This document shows positions 8,079 through 18,486 of a stretch of DNA of 64,000 bases, piece after piece. Source of the stretch: Pengzhenrongella frigida (GTDB taxonomy: Bacteria; Actinomycetota; Actinomycetes; Actinomycetales; Cellulomonadaceae); NCBI RefSeq assembly GCF_004168625.1, contig NZ_SDWW01000006.1, forward strand, positions 62,001-126,000, in the 5' to 3' direction. The notes beneath the pieces are model-generated. The model was not told the DNA's origin and made no database searches. It worked only from the letters and a program-made list of their open reading frames with translations. Made by a program: the position numbers and the translations under genes. Each line of letters opens with the position of its first letter. Position 1 is the stretch's first letter.

Positions 8079-9907
8079 GCCCCGGGAACCGTCCCAGCGC
8101 ACGACCCGCTTCCGCTGCTTCGTCTGCAGCGGCCTCCCACCTGTCGCCGGCCTTTCCTGGGCGCGCGCCGTGGGGGACCGCCGAGAAGCTGCGCGCCTGG
8201 CAGGCCGAAGCGCTGGCGATCTACCGCGCCCGAGCGCCCCGGGACTTCCTCGCCGTCGCGACACCGGGTGCCGGCAAGACGACCCTGGCGTTGCGCGTCG
8301 CGACCGAGCTGCTGGAGGCGGGGGTCATCCGGCGGGTGACGGTGGTCGCCCCGACCGAGCACCTCAAGAAGCAGTGGGCCGACGCCGCCGCGCGGGTCGG
8401 GCTGCGCCTCGACCCGAACTTCAAGAACGCGCAGGGGCGGCACGGCGCGTTCTACGACGGCGTGGCGATCACGTACGCCCAGGTCGCGATGAAGCCCGCC
8501 CTGCACGCGGCTCGGACCGCGGCGGCGCCGACCCTGGTGATCCTCGACGAGATCCACCACGGTGGCGACGCACTGTCCTGGGGCGACGGCATCCGGGAGG
8601 CCTTCGACGGCGCGACCCGGCGGCTGTCGCTCACCGGTACCCCGTTCCGGTCGGACACGGCCGCGATCCCGTTCGTCCGCTACGACCGCGACGAGCACGG
8701 GATCCGCCGCAGCGCGGCCGACTTCAGCTACAACTACGGCGACGCCCTGCGTGACCGGGTGGTCCGACCGGTGATCTTCCTCACCTATTCCGGCCAGATG
8801 CGCTGGCGCACCAAGGCGGGCGACGAGATCAGCGCGCGGCTGGGCGAGCCGCTGACCAAGGACATGACCGCGCAGGCCTGGCGCACCGCGCTCGACCCGA
8901 ACGGCGAGTGGATCCCCTCGGTCCTCGCCGCCGCGGACCGGCGCCTCACGGAGGTCCGGCGCACCGTCCCGGACGCGGGCGCGATGATCATCGCCACCGA
9001 CCAGACCGACGCGCGTGCCTACGCCGGGCACCTGGCCCGCCTGACTGGCCAGTCGCCCACCGTGGTGCTCTCCGACGACACCGCCTCGGACGTGGGGGCC
9101 TCGGATGCGATCGATGCGTTCTCGGCCGGCACCTCGCGGTGGATGGTCGCCGTCCGGATGGTCACCGAGGGGGTCGATGTCCCGCGCCTCGCGGTCGGGG
9201 TCTATGCGACGTCGGCCTCCACGCCGCTGTTCTTCGCGCAGGCGGTGGGCCGGTTCGTGCGCGCCCGGCGGCGCGGCGAGACGGCGTCGATCTTCCTGCC
9301 GAGCGTGCCGCAGCTGCTCGAGCTCGCGGGAAGCCTCGAGATCGAGCGGGACCACGCGCTGGACCGCCCCCCGTCGGCCGACGAGCTCGGCGACATGTAC
9401 AACCCCGAGGACGCGCTGGTCGCGGCCGCCAACGCACCCGACTCGGGAGCGGATGCGGTAGGCCCCGGCGGGATCCAGGGGGCGTTCGAACCGCTCGAGG
9501 CGCAGGCCTCGTTCGACCGGGTGCTGTTCGACGGCGGTGAGTTCGGGACCGGCGCCGACGTCGGCTCGGCCGAGGAGCTGGACTTCCTCGGCCTGCCCGG
9601 GCTGCTCGACGCCGACCAGGTCACCCAACTGCTGCAGCAGCGGCAGGCCGACCAGCAGACCGCCAAGCGGGGCCGGGCGAACACCGACCAGGTGCGCGCG
9701 GAGGCCGACCACCGGCGCCTGGCGGAGCTGCGCAAGGAGCTGTCCGCGCTCGTGTCCGCCTGGGCCCGGCGCAGCGGTCAGCCGCACGGGACCGTGCACA
9801 CCGAGCTGCGCCGTCGGGGCGGCGGTCCTGAGGTGGCGCTCGCGAGCGCGACCCAGCTCGAGGAACGCGTGACGATGGTGCGGGGCTGGTTCGTCGGCAA
9901 GCGCTAG
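8075..9907 (+). CDS. DEAD/DEAH-box helicase, superfamily 2
   Basis: 610 residues. Walker A ATPGAGKTT at 62-70, DEIHH around 158-162 (motif II), SLTGTPFR at 185-192 (motif III), and a C-terminal helicase lobe with VTEGVDVPRL and FAQAVGRFVRAR (motif VI). The first 30 residues are Ala/Ser/Pro-rich. The region after the second lobe (about 460-610) holds an acidic stretch and a Gln/Arg-rich segment with coiled-coil character (QLLQQRQADQQ). Coupled to DUF3039 by a 4-base overlap, a pairing I recall from other actinobacteria. Substrate (DNA or RNA) cannot be told from sequence. Confidence 0.85.
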   Translation: MSPGNRPSARPASAASSAAASHLSPAFPGRAPWGTAEKLRAWQAEALAIYRARAPRDFLAVATPGAGKTTLALRVATELLEAGVIRRVTVVAPTEHLKKQWADAAARVGLRLDPNFKNAQGRHGAFYDGVAITYAQVAMKPALHAARTAAAPTLVILDEIHHGGDALSWGDGIREAFDGATRRLSLTGTPFRSDTAAIPFVRYDRDEHGIRRSAADFSYNYGDALRDRVVRPVIFLTYSGQMRWRTKAGDEISARLGEPLTKDMTAQAWRTALDPNGEWIPSVLAAADRRLTEVRRTVPDAGAMIIATDQTDARAYAGHLARLTGQSPTVVLSDDTASDVGASDAIDAFSAGTSRWMVAVRMVTEGVDVPRLAVGVYATSASTPLFFAQAVGRFVRARRRGETASIFLPSVPQLLELAGSLEIERDHALDRPPSADELGDMYNPEDALVAAANAPDSGADAVGPGGIQGAFEPLEAQASFDRVLFDGGEFGTGADVGSAEELDFLGLPGLLDADQVTQLLQQRQADQQTAKRGRANTDQVRAEADHRRLAELRKELSALVSAWARRSGQPHGTVHTELRRRGGGPEVALASATQLEERVTMVRGWFVGKR

Positions 9908-9935
9908 CGGGCCAGCGACCAGCGGGCCAGCGGGC
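9906..9935. repeat. 15-bp tandem duplication across a stop codon
   Basis: Units 9906-9920 and 9921-9935 share their first 12 bases. The array starts inside the helicase stop and ends at the pncB stop. Confidence 0.7.
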
Positions 9936-11329
9936 TAGACGAGCTCCCGCACGATCGTGGGGATCGCAGCCTCGTCGGCGGACAGCCGGCGGGCACCCCG
10001 CGGCAGCTCCGCGCGCGAGGCCTCGTGCCGCAGCGCCGCCAGGCGCACGCCGGCCGCCCCCGTCCAGCGGGTGTCCACGGCGCCCTCGACGACCAGCGGG
10101 ACGTGCAGCGCGCGCATCTCGCGGTCGTCCTCGGCCCAGTCGGTGATCGCCGCCTCCGAACCGACCACCAGCACCTCCTCGACCGCGCGGCCCTCGCCGT
10201 CCAGCCGGCGGGCGGCGCCCTTGCGGCCGCCGACGCCGACCTTGGCGGCCGACGTCTTGGCGACCGCGGCCAGCGCGCCGTCGGACCCGGCCCGGGCGAC
10301 CAGCTTGTAGACCATGCCGCAGGTGGGAGCGCCGGAGCCGGTCACGACCGAGGTGCCCACGCCGTAGCTGTCCACGGGTGCCGCGGCCAGCGCCGCGATG
10401 CCGTACTCGTCGAGGTCGGACGTGACGGTGATCTTGGTCGCCGTCGCGCCCAGCTGGTCGAGCTGGTGCCGCACGTCCTGGGCGAGGGAGAGCAGGTCGC
10501 CCGAGTCGAGCCGCACGGCCCCCAGCTCGACACCGCCGGCCTTGATCGCGGCCGTGACGCCGCGGCGGACGTCGAACGTGTCGACGAGGAGTGTCGTGCC
10601 GCGGCCCTGCGAGGCGATCTGAGCCGCGAAGGCCGACTCCTCGTCGTCGTGCAGGAGGGTGAAGGCGTGCGCGGCGGTGCCGATCGTGGTCAGGCCCCAG
10701 CGCCGCCCGGCCTCGAGGTTCGACGTCCCCGCGAAGCCGGCGATCACCGCGGCCCGGGCGGCCGCCACCGCGGCCTGCTCGTTCGCGCGGCGCGAGCCCA
10801 TCTCGAGGACCGGTCGGCCGACGGCGGCGCTCGTCATGCGCGACGCGGCCGACGCGACCGCCGAGTCGTAGTTGAGGATCGACAGGATGAGCGTCTCCAG
10901 CAGCACCGCCTCGGCGAACGTCCCCTCGACGACCATCACCGGCGAGCCTGGGAAGAACACCTCACCCTCGGCATAGCCCCAGATCTCGCCGGTGAACCGG
11001 TAGTGCGCCAGGTAGTCGATCGTGGCCGCGTCGACGACCCGCTCGGCGGCGAGCCACTCGAGCTCGGCCGCGCCGAAGCGGAAGTCGGCGAGCGCCTCGA
11101 GCACCCGTCCCGTCCCGGCGAGCACCCCGTAGCGGCGGCCCGGCGGCAGCCGGCGCGTGAAGACCTCGAACACGCAGTGCCGGCCGGCCGTGCCGCTCGC
11201 GAGCGCCGCCTGCAGCATGGTCAGCTCGTAGCGGTCGGTGAGCAGCGCTGTGCTCGGACGCGGGGGAAGGGGGGCAGTCGCGGGGCGGACAGCGCCGCCC
11301 ACCTGCGCCGAGGGCTCCGGTGCACTCAT
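9935..11329 (-). CDS. pncB: Nicotinate phosphoribosyltransferase
   Basis: 464 residues. Joins nicotinate and PRPP to give nicotinate mononucleotide in NAD salvage. [10 protein letters not shown] at the N-terminus, [51 protein letters not shown] (with the His that is phosphorylated in the family), [14 protein letters not shown] and TSDLDEYG are all present. ATG 11329 has a TACGGT -10 box 6 bases upstream. It diverges from clpS across 114 bases, as pncB1 does from clpS in Mycobacterium. Confidence 0.93.
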   Translation of the reverse strand: MSAPEPSAQVGGAVRPATAPLPPRPSTALLTDRYELTMLQAALASGTAGRHCVFEVFTRRLPPGRRYGVLAGTGRVLEALADFRFGAAELEWLAAERVVDAATIDYLAHYRFTGEIWGYAEGEVFFPGSPVMVVEGTFAEAVLLETLILSILNYDSAVASAASRMTSAAVGRPVLEMGSRRANEQAAVAAARAAVIAGFAGTSNLEAGRRWGLTTIGTAAHAFTLLHDDEESAFAAQIASQGRGTTLLVDTFDVRRGVTAAIKAGGVELGAVRLDSGDLLSLAQDVRHQLDQLGATATKITVTSDLDEYGIAALAAAPVDSYGVGTSVVTGSGAPTCGMVYKLVARAGSDGALAAVAKTSAAKVGVGGRKGAARRLDGEGRAVEEVLVVGSEAAITDWAEDDREMRALHVPLVVEGAVDTRWTGAAGVRLAALRHEASRAELPRGARRLSADEAAIPTIVRELV

Positions 11330-11335
11330 GGGATC

Positions 11336-11341
11336 ACCGTA
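11336..11341 (-). promoter_or_regulatory. -10 element for leaderless pncB
   Basis: TACGGT on the minus strand, 6 bases before the pncB ATG. Confidence 0.5.
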
Positions 11342-11431
11342 GGCCGTCGGGGCCGCCGGTCGGTCCGCGCCGGGCCCCGACCGGCCCCCGCCGGACCCGA
11401 CCGGTGCACGACACCCGCCGACGCCGCCACC

Positions 11432-11437
11432 TACAGT
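11432..11437 (+). promoter_or_regulatory. -10 element for leaderless clpS
   Basis: TACAGT 6 bases before GTG 11444. It would drive clpS and the chain of overlapping genes after it. Confidence 0.5.
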
Positions 11438-11443
11438 GGGGGC

Positions 11444-11737
11444 GTGCCCGTCCAGACCCTTCCCCAGCAGGACGAACAGGTCCACGAGGACGAGCGGCTC
11501 GCCGACGCGTGGATCACGATCGTCTGGAACGACCCCGTCAACCTCATGAGCTACGTGAGCTTCGTGTTCCGGTCGTACTTCGGCTACCCGGCGGCGAAGG
11601 CCGACACGCTCATGCGGCAGGTGCACGAGCAGGGTCGCGCGGTCGTCTCGACCGGCAACCGCGAGCAGATGGAGGTGGACGTGCAGGCGATGCACTCGTT
11701 CGGCCTGTGGGCCACGTTGCAGCAGGGCGGCGCCTGA
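11444..11737 (+). CDS. clpS: ClpS adaptor of the Clp protease
   Basis: 97 residues, the usual size. Delivers N-degron substrates to ClpC/ClpA. The [11 protein letters not shown] motif, the [15 protein letters not shown] turn and the final GLWATLQ are ClpS hallmarks. The acidic residues and M40/H66-type pocket residues of the family are in place. The stop shares one base with the start of the DUF2017 gene. Confidence 0.93.
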   Translation: MPVQTLPQQDEQVHEDERLADAWITIVWNDPVNLMSYVSFVFRSYFGYPAAKADTLMRQVHEQGRAVVSTGNREQMEVDVQAMHSFGLWATLQQGGA

Positions 11738-12431
11738 TGCGCGCCTTCCGGTCCGAGCCGGCGGGGTACGTCGCCGGGCTCGACGCCACCGAGCGCGAGG
11801 TGCTCGCCACGGTGGTGGCCGACGTCGCCGAGCTGCTGGGCGCCGATCGGTTCGAGGCGACCACGGCCGCGGCCCGCGGGGCCGATGCGCCCGACGAGTC
11901 CGCCACCCGGTCGCTGCTCGGGTTGCGCCCGCTGCCCGCCGTCGTGCCCGCACCCGTCGACCCGGCAGTGCACCGCCTGCTCCCGGACGCCTCCGACGAC
12001 GACGACGAGCTCGCCGCCGAGTTCCGCCGCCTCACCGAGGGCGACCTGCGACGGGTGAAGATCGATCGCCTGCGCGTGCTGTGGCAGGCCCTCGTGGGGG
12101 ACGCGCCGGACGCACCCGCCGTCGGGCACGGCGCGGCGCCCGACGACGGCGAGGGCACGGACCTGTGGGTGCGCCGCGAGGACGCCGTCGACCTGGCCGC
12201 CACCCTGACGGACCTGCGCCTCGTGCTCGCCGACCGCCTCGGGGTCGAGTCGGAGGAGGACTCGGACGCGATCTACGAGGCGCTCGACCGCCGCGAGCGC
12301 GGTGAGCAGGACCCCGACCGCAGCGCCCGGGAGGTGCTCCAGGACGAGATCCGCGAGTACCTCGGGTCCGTGTTCGCCGCGCTCGGCTGGCTGCAGGAGT
12401 CGCTCATGGCCGTGCTGCTCGAGGATCTGCC

Positions 12432-12435
<4 letters not shown>
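11737..12435 (+). CDS. DUF2017 protein (AosR-like)
   Basis: 232 residues, mostly helical with an acidic DDDDE stretch near residue 85-90. It matches the DUF2017 family that follows clpS in actinobacteria; the Mycobacterium tuberculosis member (Rv1332, AosR) is described as a redox-linked regulator of the mec-cysO-cysM genes. Here those cysteine genes do not follow; murI does, with a GTGA overlap. No cysteine is obvious in the sequence, so any redox sensing would have to differ. Regulator role is by homology only. Confidence 0.8.
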
Positions 12436-13285
<850 letters not shown>

Positions 13286-13289
<4 letters not shown>

Positions 13290-14074
13290 GGCTCACGGTG
13301 GTCGGGTGCGCGGGTTCGTTCCCCAGTGCGGTCTCGGCCGCGTCGAGCTATCTCGTCGAGGCCGACGACGCCGACGGCCGCACCTGGCGGGTCGTGCTCG
13401 ACCTGGGCAACGGCGCGTTCGGCCCGCTGCAGAAGTACTGCGACCCGAACCGCGTCGACGCCTTCGCGATCTCGCACCTGCACGCGGACCACGCCGCCGA
13501 CCTCGTCGTCCTGGGCGTCTACCGGCGCTACCACCCGGGCGGGCCCTGCGGGCCGGTGCCCGTCCACGGGCCGGCGGGCACGACCGAGCGGCTCGCGCAG
13601 CTGGCCGGCACCGACCCGGCCACGGACATCAGCGGTCAGGTCGAGGTCCGCCGGTGGGATCCCGCCAGCCCGGTCCAGGTGGGGCCGCTGCGGCTCGAGC
13701 CGGTCCCGATGGCGCACCCGGTCCCGGCGTTCGGGATCCGGGTGACCGGCCCGGCGGAGGCCGATCCGGCGCGGCGGGTGACCCTCGCGTACACCGGGGA
13801 CACCGACGCGTGCGCAGGGCTCGACGCGCTGGCCACCGGCGCAGACCTCCTGCTGTCCGAGGCGGGCTTCCTCGAGGGGCGCGACGACGCCGTCCGCGGG
13901 GTGCACCTCACCGGCCGGCGGGCCGGGCAGGCGGCCACGGCGGCACGGTCCGGTCGGCTGGTGCTCACCCACGTGCCCGCCTGGAACGACGCCGGGGTGA
14001 CGCTGCGCGAGGCGCAACAGGTCTACGCGGGCCCGATCGACCTCGCCCGGCCGGGGTCCGTCTACCTGCTCTGA
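13286..14074 (+). CDS. Metallo-beta-lactamase fold phosphodiesterase (Rv1339-like)
   Basis: 262 residues. HLHADH at 64-69 is the metal-binding motif, GCAGSFP at 7-13 and the later TGDTDA and LTHVPAWND motifs complete the site. The position between murI and rph matches Rv1339 of Mycobacterium, reported as an atypical cyclic-AMP phosphodiesterase; RNase Z-like activity is a second option for the fold. GTG 13286 overlaps the murI stop. Substrate assignment is by synteny and homology. Confidence 0.85.
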
Positions 14075-14110
14075 GCGGCCCGCCGCAGAACGTCGTGGCG
14101 ACCCGGACGG

Positions 14111-14116
14111 TAAACT
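14111..14116 (+). promoter_or_regulatory. -10 element for rph
   Basis: TAAACT 8 bases before ATG 14125; no Shine-Dalgarno sequence. Confidence 0.5.
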
Positions 14117-14124
14117 CCCCGGCC

Positions 14125-14892
14125 ATGACCACTATCACCACGGATGCCTTCCTGCGCCCCGACGGGCGCCGTACCGACGAGCTTCGCCCGGTCACGATCA
14201 CCCGCAACTGGCTCGACGCCGGTGAGGGCAGCGTGCTCGTCGAGTTCGGCAACACGAAGGTCCTCTGCGTCGCCTCGTTCACCCCGGGCGTGCCGCGCTG
14301 GAAGAAGGGGTCGGGCCAGGGCTGGGTCACCGCGGAGTACGCGATGCTCCCGCGGGCGACGTCCACCCGGTCCGACCGCGAGTCCGTCAAGGGCCGCGTC
14401 GGGGGCCGCACCCACGAGATCTCGCGCCTGATCGGCCGCTCGCTGCGCGCCGTCGTCGATGTGGCGGCCCTGGGCGAGAACACCCTCGTGCTCGACTGCG
14501 ACGTGCTCCAGGCCGACGGCGGCACGCGCACGGCCGCGATCACCGGCGCCTGGGTCGCCCTCGCGGACGCGATCGCCTGGGGTCAGCGGCAGGGGGCCAT
14601 CAAGGGCACCAAGCCGGTGCTGCTCGACTCCGTCGCGGCGGTGAGCGTCGGGATCGTCGACGGCGTCCCCATGCTCGACCTGCCGTACGTCGAGGACGTG
14701 CGGGCCGGGACGGACATGAACGTGGTCGTCACCGGCAAGGGCCTGTTCGTCGAGGTGCAGGGCACCGCCGAGCAGGCGCCGTTCGACCGTCGGGAGCTCG
14801 ACACGCTGCTGGAGCTCGCCCTCGGCGGCACCGCCGAGCTGACCCGGCAGCAGGAGCTGGCGCTCGCGACGGACCCCGCGTCTCGTCCGTGA
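14125..14892 (+). CDS. rph: Ribonuclease PH
   Basis: 255 residues. Phosphorolytic 3'-to-5' exonuclease that trims tRNA 3' ends. RPDGRR near the N-terminus, [27 protein letters not shown]-rich segment through [27 protein letters not shown] and the C-terminal VEVQGTAE are diagnostic. The stop overlaps the rdgB start (GTGA). A 15-bp near-duplication begins at this junction. Confidence 0.95.
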   Translation: MTTITTDAFLRPDGRRTDELRPVTITRNWLDAGEGSVLVEFGNTKVLCVASFTPGVPRWKKGSGQGWVTAEYAMLPRATSTRSDRESVKGRVGGRTHEISRLIGRSLRAVVDVAALGENTLVLDCDVLQADGGTRTAAITGAWVALADAIAWGQRQGAIKGTKPVLLDSVAAVSVGIVDGVPMLDLPYVEDVRAGTDMNVVVTGKGLFVEVQGTAEQAPFDRRELDTLLELALGGTAELTRQQELALATDPASRP

Positions 14893-15617
14893 CGCCCGGG
14901 TCCGTGACTCCTGGGTCCGCGCGCGCCCCGCGCGTGGTGCTGGCCACGCACAACGCCCACAAGATCGGCGAGCTGCGCGCGATCCTCATGGACCTGCTGC
15001 CCGGCATCGAGCCCGATGACGTCGTCGGCGCGGGCGAGGTCGGCGCCGACGAACCGGTCGAGGACGGGCTCACGTTCGCGGCGAACGCGCTGATCAAGGC
15101 GCGGGCGCTCGCGGCGTTCACCGGGCTGCCCGCCATCGCGGACGACTCCGGGCTCGCGGTCGACGTGCTCGGTGGTGCGCCGGGCATCTTCTCGGCGCGC
15201 TGGTGCGGGCGGCACGGGGACGACGCCGCCAACCTCGCGCTGCTGCTCGCGCAGCTCGCGGACGTCGCGCCCGAGCACCGCGGCGCGCAGTTCGTGTGTG
15301 CCGCGGCGCTGGTGCTGCCGGACGGCTTCGAGCACGTGGAGCACGGCTTCCTGCGGGGCGCGCTGGCGACCGCTCCGCGGGGGGCGCACGGGTTCGGCTA
15401 CGACCCGATCCTGGTGCCCGCCGGGCTGACCCGCACGAGCGCCGAGCTGACCCCGGCCGAGAAGAACGCCATCTCCCACCGGGGGGAGGCCTTCCGGGCG
15501 CTCGCGCCGGTCATCGTGGCGGCGCTCAGCGGCCGGCCGAGCCCGGCTGCGCCGAGCGGCCGGCCGAGCCCGGCTGCGCCGAGCCGCGCGGTGACCTCGC
15601 GCCCCGAGTCGCACTGA
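14889..15617 (+). CDS. rdgB: Non-canonical purine NTP pyrophosphatase (RdgB/HAM1)
   Basis: 242 residues. Hydrolyses XTP, ITP and d[14 protein letters not shown] at 19-29, [28 protein letters not shown] and the ending [10 protein letters not shown] are present; the family normally ends soon after this. Here about 30 further residues follow, made of two copies of SGRPSPAAP plus a short tail. At the start, a 15-bp repeat gives two in-frame GTG codons (14889 and 14904), either of which may be used. The last 92 bases overlap the convergent DUF3054 gene. Confidence 0.93.
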   Translation: MTPGSVTPGSARAPRVVLATHNAHKIGELRAILMDLLPGIEPDDVVGAGEVGADEPVEDGLTFAANALIKARALAAFTGLPAIADDSGLAVDVLGGAPGIFSARWCGRHGDDAANLALLLAQLADVAPEHRGAQFVCAAALVLPDGFEHVEHGFLRGALATAPRGAHGFGYDPILVPAGLTRTSAELTPAEKNAISHRGEAFRALAPVIVAALSGRPSPAAPSGRPSPAAPSRAVTSRPESH

Positions 15618-15960
15618 CCAGCGCGACGATGCCACGCCAGCCGAGGAGCAGGGCCGCGAGCGCGGTCGCGGCCACGAGCAGGAACGTGGGCGCGAGCCCG
15701 CCGCCGGAGAGCCCCCGCAGGAGCATGCCGACGCCCCAGGTCCCGGCCCAGATGCCCACGCCGACCGGCCACATCGGCACCGGGTCGCGCCAGGCCCGGG
15801 TCACGACCCACGTGAGCGCGCCGGCGGTGAGGAACGGCCAGGCGACGCGGAGCACGTCGAGCACGGCGTCGGCCCCCGCGTGCGAGGAGCGGCCCACGGC
15901 GGCGAACGTGACGATGCAGGCCGCGTCGGCGACGGCGGCGAGGACGGTCCGGGTGCGCAT
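15526..15960 (-). CDS. DUF3054 membrane protein
   Basis: 144 residues with four predicted helices (about 5-25, 38-55, 68-85, 92-112) and the family motif TRAWRDP. The C-terminal 30 residues are two copies of SAQPGSAGR, read from the same 27-bp DNA repeat that encodes the rdgB tail on the other strand. Convergent with rdgB as Rv1342c is with Rv1341. ATG 15960 has TACGGT 7 bases upstream. Function unknown. Confidence 0.8.
   Translation of the reverse strand: MRTRTVLAAVADAACIVTFAAVGRSSHAGADAVLDVLRVAWPFLTAGALTWVVTRAWRDPVPMWPVGVGIWAGTWGVGMLLRGLSGGGLAPTFLLVAATALAALLLGWRGIVALVSATRGARSPRGSAQPGSAGRSAQPGSAGR
15528..15581. repeat. 27-bp perfect tandem duplication coding on both strands
   Basis: Units 15528-15554 and 15555-15581 are identical. 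The array is in frame for both rdgB (plus) and the DUF3054 gene (minus). Confidence 0.9.
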
Positions 15961-15967
15961 GCGCCCG

Positions 15968-15973
15968 ACCGTA
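15968..15973 (-). promoter_or_regulatory. -10 element for leaderless DUF3054 gene
   Basis: TACGGT on the minus strand, 7 bases before ATG 15960. Confidence 0.5.
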
Positions 15974-15999
15974 CCCGCCGGGGATGTCGTGGTGACCCG

Positions 16000-17697
16000 G
16001 TGACGGCGGCCCGCACACGCGGTCGGGGGAGCGCGCCGCGCGAGCCCGTCGTCGCGCCCGGCGCCGTCCACCTCGTGGCCGACGACGTGACGTTCGCGTA
16101 CCCGGGGCGTCCGGTGCTCGCCGGGGTCACGGTCGTGGCCGGGGCCGGGCAGCGGATCGGCGTGGTCGGCGAGAACGGCGCGGGCAAGTCGACCCTGCTG
16201 CAGGTGCTGTCCGGGGAGCTCGTGCCGCAGGTGGGGAGCGTGCGCCGGGCCGGCACGCTCGCGGTCGTGAGCCAGGAGCTCGAGAGCACCCCCGGGGCGA
16301 CGGTCGGCACGCTCGTCGACGAGGCCCTCGGCGCCGTCCGGGCGGCCGGGCACGCGCTCGAGGCCGTCATCGCGGGGTTCGACCACGAGCGCGGGGACCT
16401 GGTGACGCTGACCGAGGCGCTCGCGCGCGTCGACCGGCTCGCCGGCTGGGATGCGGACCGCCGCATGGACGAGGCGCTGACCCGCTTCGGTGCGCCGCGG
16501 GACCAGGCCCGGGCGTTGGCCGAGATGAGCGTCGGCGAGCGGTACCGGGTCCGGTTGGCCTGCCGGATCGCGCAGCGCGCCGACGTGCTGCTCCTGGACG
16601 AGCCGACCAACCACCTGGACGAGGCCGGGATCGAGTACCTCACCGGCCAGCTGCGGACCTGGCCCGGCGTCGTGGTGATCGTCACGCATGACCGCCAGCT
16701 GCTCGACGACGTGATGACCGCGATCCTCGATCTCGACCCGACCGTCGACGGAAAGCCCGCGCTGTACGGCGCGACGAGCTATGCGGTCTACCGGTTCGCC
16801 AAGGACCAGGCGCTGCGCCGGTGGCGTCAGCGGTACGCGGCCGAGCAGCAGCGCCGCGAGCAGCTGCTGCGCCGCCTGGACGACTCGTACGAGGGCCTGT
16901 CCGACGGCTGGCGCCCGCCCAAGGGCAGTCAGCCGAACCGTCGGGCGACCCACGCCCGCATCCACGTCAAGGCCGCGGACCGGCTCGTGGCGCGGCTCGA
17001 GGAGACGGCCGTCGAGGTGCCCGTGCCGCCCCTCGCGCTGGCCTTCCCCGACCTGCCCGCCCTGCCGGCCACCGCGGGCGGCACGCCGTCGGGCAGGCCG
17101 CTGCTCGAGGTGCGGGCGCCGCTCGTCCCGGGCCGGCTCGATCTCGCCGGGACCCGGGTGTCGGTACCGGCGTGCGGGCGCCTGCTGGTGACCGGTCCGA
17201 ACGGGTCCGGCAAGTCCACCCTGCTCGGCGCGCTCGCCGGGGTTGTGCCGCTCGAGCGCGGCACCTGGACGCTCGCGCCGGGCGTGCGGCTGGGGATCCT
17301 CGCGCAGGACGACCGGCCCGGTCTGGGCGGCGTGCCGGCGGTCGCGACGGGATTCGACGCGTACGCACGCGAGGCGCTCGACCTGCTCGCGGGCGGCCTG
17401 CTCGACCCCGACCAGCTGGTCCCGGTCGCGTTCCTCGGCCTGCTCACCGAGGAGGACCTCGACCGCCCGCTCGCGGACCTCTCCGTCGGTCAGCGCCGGC
17501 GGTTCGACCTGGCTCGCGCGCTGCTCGCCGCCCCGCACCTGCTGATCCTCGACGAGCCGACCAACCACCTGTCGATCGCGCTCGTCGACGAGCTGACGGC
17601 GGCGTTGCGGGCGACGTCGGCCGCCGTCGTGGTGGCGACCCACGACCGGAAGATGCGCGCGGACCTGTCCGACTGGCCAGAGCTCACCCTCGCCTAA
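16000..17697 (+). CDS. ABC-F family ATPase
   Basis: 565 residues with two ABC domains and no membrane segment. First Walker A GENGAGKST at 57-65, then MSVGERYRVRLA signature and LLLDEPTNHLD; second Walker A GPNGSGKST around 400-408, LSVGQRRRFDLA and LILDEPTNHLS. ABC-F proteins act on the ribosome, in translation control or antibiotic protection. The linker (about 250-330) is Arg/Gln-rich. It differs from EttA at 34.9 kb and resembles the macrolide-resistance-type or Uup branch more. The start is uncertain: GTG 16000 has no clear ribosome binding site. Confidence 0.85.
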   Translation: MTAARTRGRGSAPREPVVAPGAVHLVADDVTFAYPGRPVLAGVTVVAGAGQRIGVVGENGAGKSTLLQVLSGELVPQVGSVRRAGTLAVVSQELESTPGATVGTLVDEALGAVRAAGHALEAVIAGFDHERGDLVTLTEALARVDRLAGWDADRRMDEALTRFGAPRDQARALAEMSVGERYRVRLACRIAQRADVLLLDEPTNHLDEAGIEYLTGQLRTWPGVVVIVTHDRQLLDDVMTAILDLDPTVDGKPALYGATSYAVYRFAKDQALRRWRQRYAAEQQRREQLLRRLDDSYEGLSDGWRPPKGSQPNRRATHARIHVKAADRLVARLEETAVEVPVPPLALAFPDLPALPATAGGTPSGRPLLEVRAPLVPGRLDLAGTRVSVPACGRLLVTGPNGSGKSTLLGALAGVVPLERGTWTLAPGVRLGILAQDDRPGLGGVPAVATGFDAYAREALDLLAGGLLDPDQLVPVAFLGLLTEEDLDRPLADLSVGQRRRFDLARALLAAPHLLILDEPTNHLSIALVDELTAALRATSAAVVVATHDRKMRADLSDWPELTLA

Positions 17698-17702
17698 GAA
17701 TT

Positions 17703-17778
17703 GCCGAGTCGAGATAGTCCTTCCGCGCCGAGATCGTCCGTCTGGATGGACTACCTCGGCACAGATGGACGATCTCGG
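17703..17778. repeat. Nested inverted repeat built of four 10-bp motif copies
   Basis: Arms 17728-17744 and 17762-17778 pair over 17 bases with one G-T mismatch. The motif GAGATMGTCC occurs twice forward (at 17711-17720 and within the first arm) and twice reversed (17748-17757 as GAGGTAGTCC and within the second arm). It fills the gap between the ABC-F gene and the convergent DUF4916 gene. Could be a terminator or a REP-like intergenic unit. Confidence 0.65.
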
Positions 17779-17803
17779 TATGTCTTGGGGTGGCGGCCGG
17801 ACC

Positions 17804-18355
17804 TCAGTGGAGGCGGCCGACGTGGGCCATCGCCTGGCGCAGCAGGGTCCCGGTCCCGCCGGTCATCTCGACCTGGACCTGCTCGCTCGTGACCTCCTCG
17901 GGCGTGAGCCAGGCGAGGTCGAGGGAGTCCTGCTGCGGCAGGCAGTCGCCCGCGACGGGGATGATGTACGCGAGGGAGACCGCGTGCTGGCGCGGGTCGT
18001 GGTAGGCGGTCACGCCCGGGGTCGGGAAGTACTCCGCCACCGTGAACGGCTGCGGGGACGGCGGGATCTGGGGGAGCGCCATCGAGCCCAGGTCCTTCTC
18101 GATGTGCCGCACGAGCGCGTCGCGCACCCTCTCGTGGTACATCACGCGGCCGGAGACCAGCGCGCGGGACATGACCCCCTCGGGCGTCACCCGCAGCAGG
18201 ATCCCGACGGCGATCACGTCGCCCGAGTCGTCGACGCGTACGGGTACCGCATCGACGTACAGGATGGGCAGGGAGGCACGCGCGCGGTCGATCTCAGCGC
18301 GGCTCAGCCAACCGGAGGGACGCTCGGGCCTCGGGAAGTCGACGGTGTCGGTCAC
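17804..18355 (-). CDS. DUF4916 family protein (Nudix-like)
   Basis: 183 residues. Matches actinobacterial DUF4916 proteins, which have a Nudix-like fold but a degenerate Nudix box: the expected GX5EX7REUXEE pattern is not seen, and VRHIEKDLGSMALP with AYHDPRQHAVSLAY stand at the equivalent places. No signal peptide. GTG 18355 follows a TAGAAC box by 6 bases, so the message may be leaderless. Enzymatic activity is doubtful. Confidence 0.7.
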   Translation of the reverse strand: MTDTVDFPRPERPSGWLSRAEIDRARASLPILYVDAVPVRVDDSGDVIAVGILLRVTPEGVMSRALVSGRVMYHERVRDALVRHIEKDLGSMALPQIPPSPQPFTVAEYFPTPGVTAYHDPRQHAVSLAYIIPVAGDCLPQQDSLDLAWLTPEEVTSEQVQVEMTGGTGTLLRQAMAHVGRLH

Positions 18356-18455
18356 GGTGCCGTTCTACCCTGCGACGCGGGCCATCGCCCAATCCGGCGC
18401 GCGCACCCCGCCGCCGCCGCGGGAATACCGGGGTGCCGACGATTGCTCTAGCCCC

Positions 18456-18466
18456 CGGTTGAACCG
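18456..18466 (+). promoter_or_regulatory. Palindrome upstream of thioredoxin gene
   Basis: CGGTTGAACCG is a perfect 11-base palindrome between the likely promoter and the ribosome binding site. It may be an operator; short and unproven. Confidence 0.25.
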
Positions 18467-18486
18467 TGACGAACAGGAGACTTTTC

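Noticed and set aside
15961-17643. Upstream extension of the DUF3054 frame to 705 codons
   Set aside because: Antisense to the ABC-F gene; the real start is ATG 15960 with a promoter box beside it.
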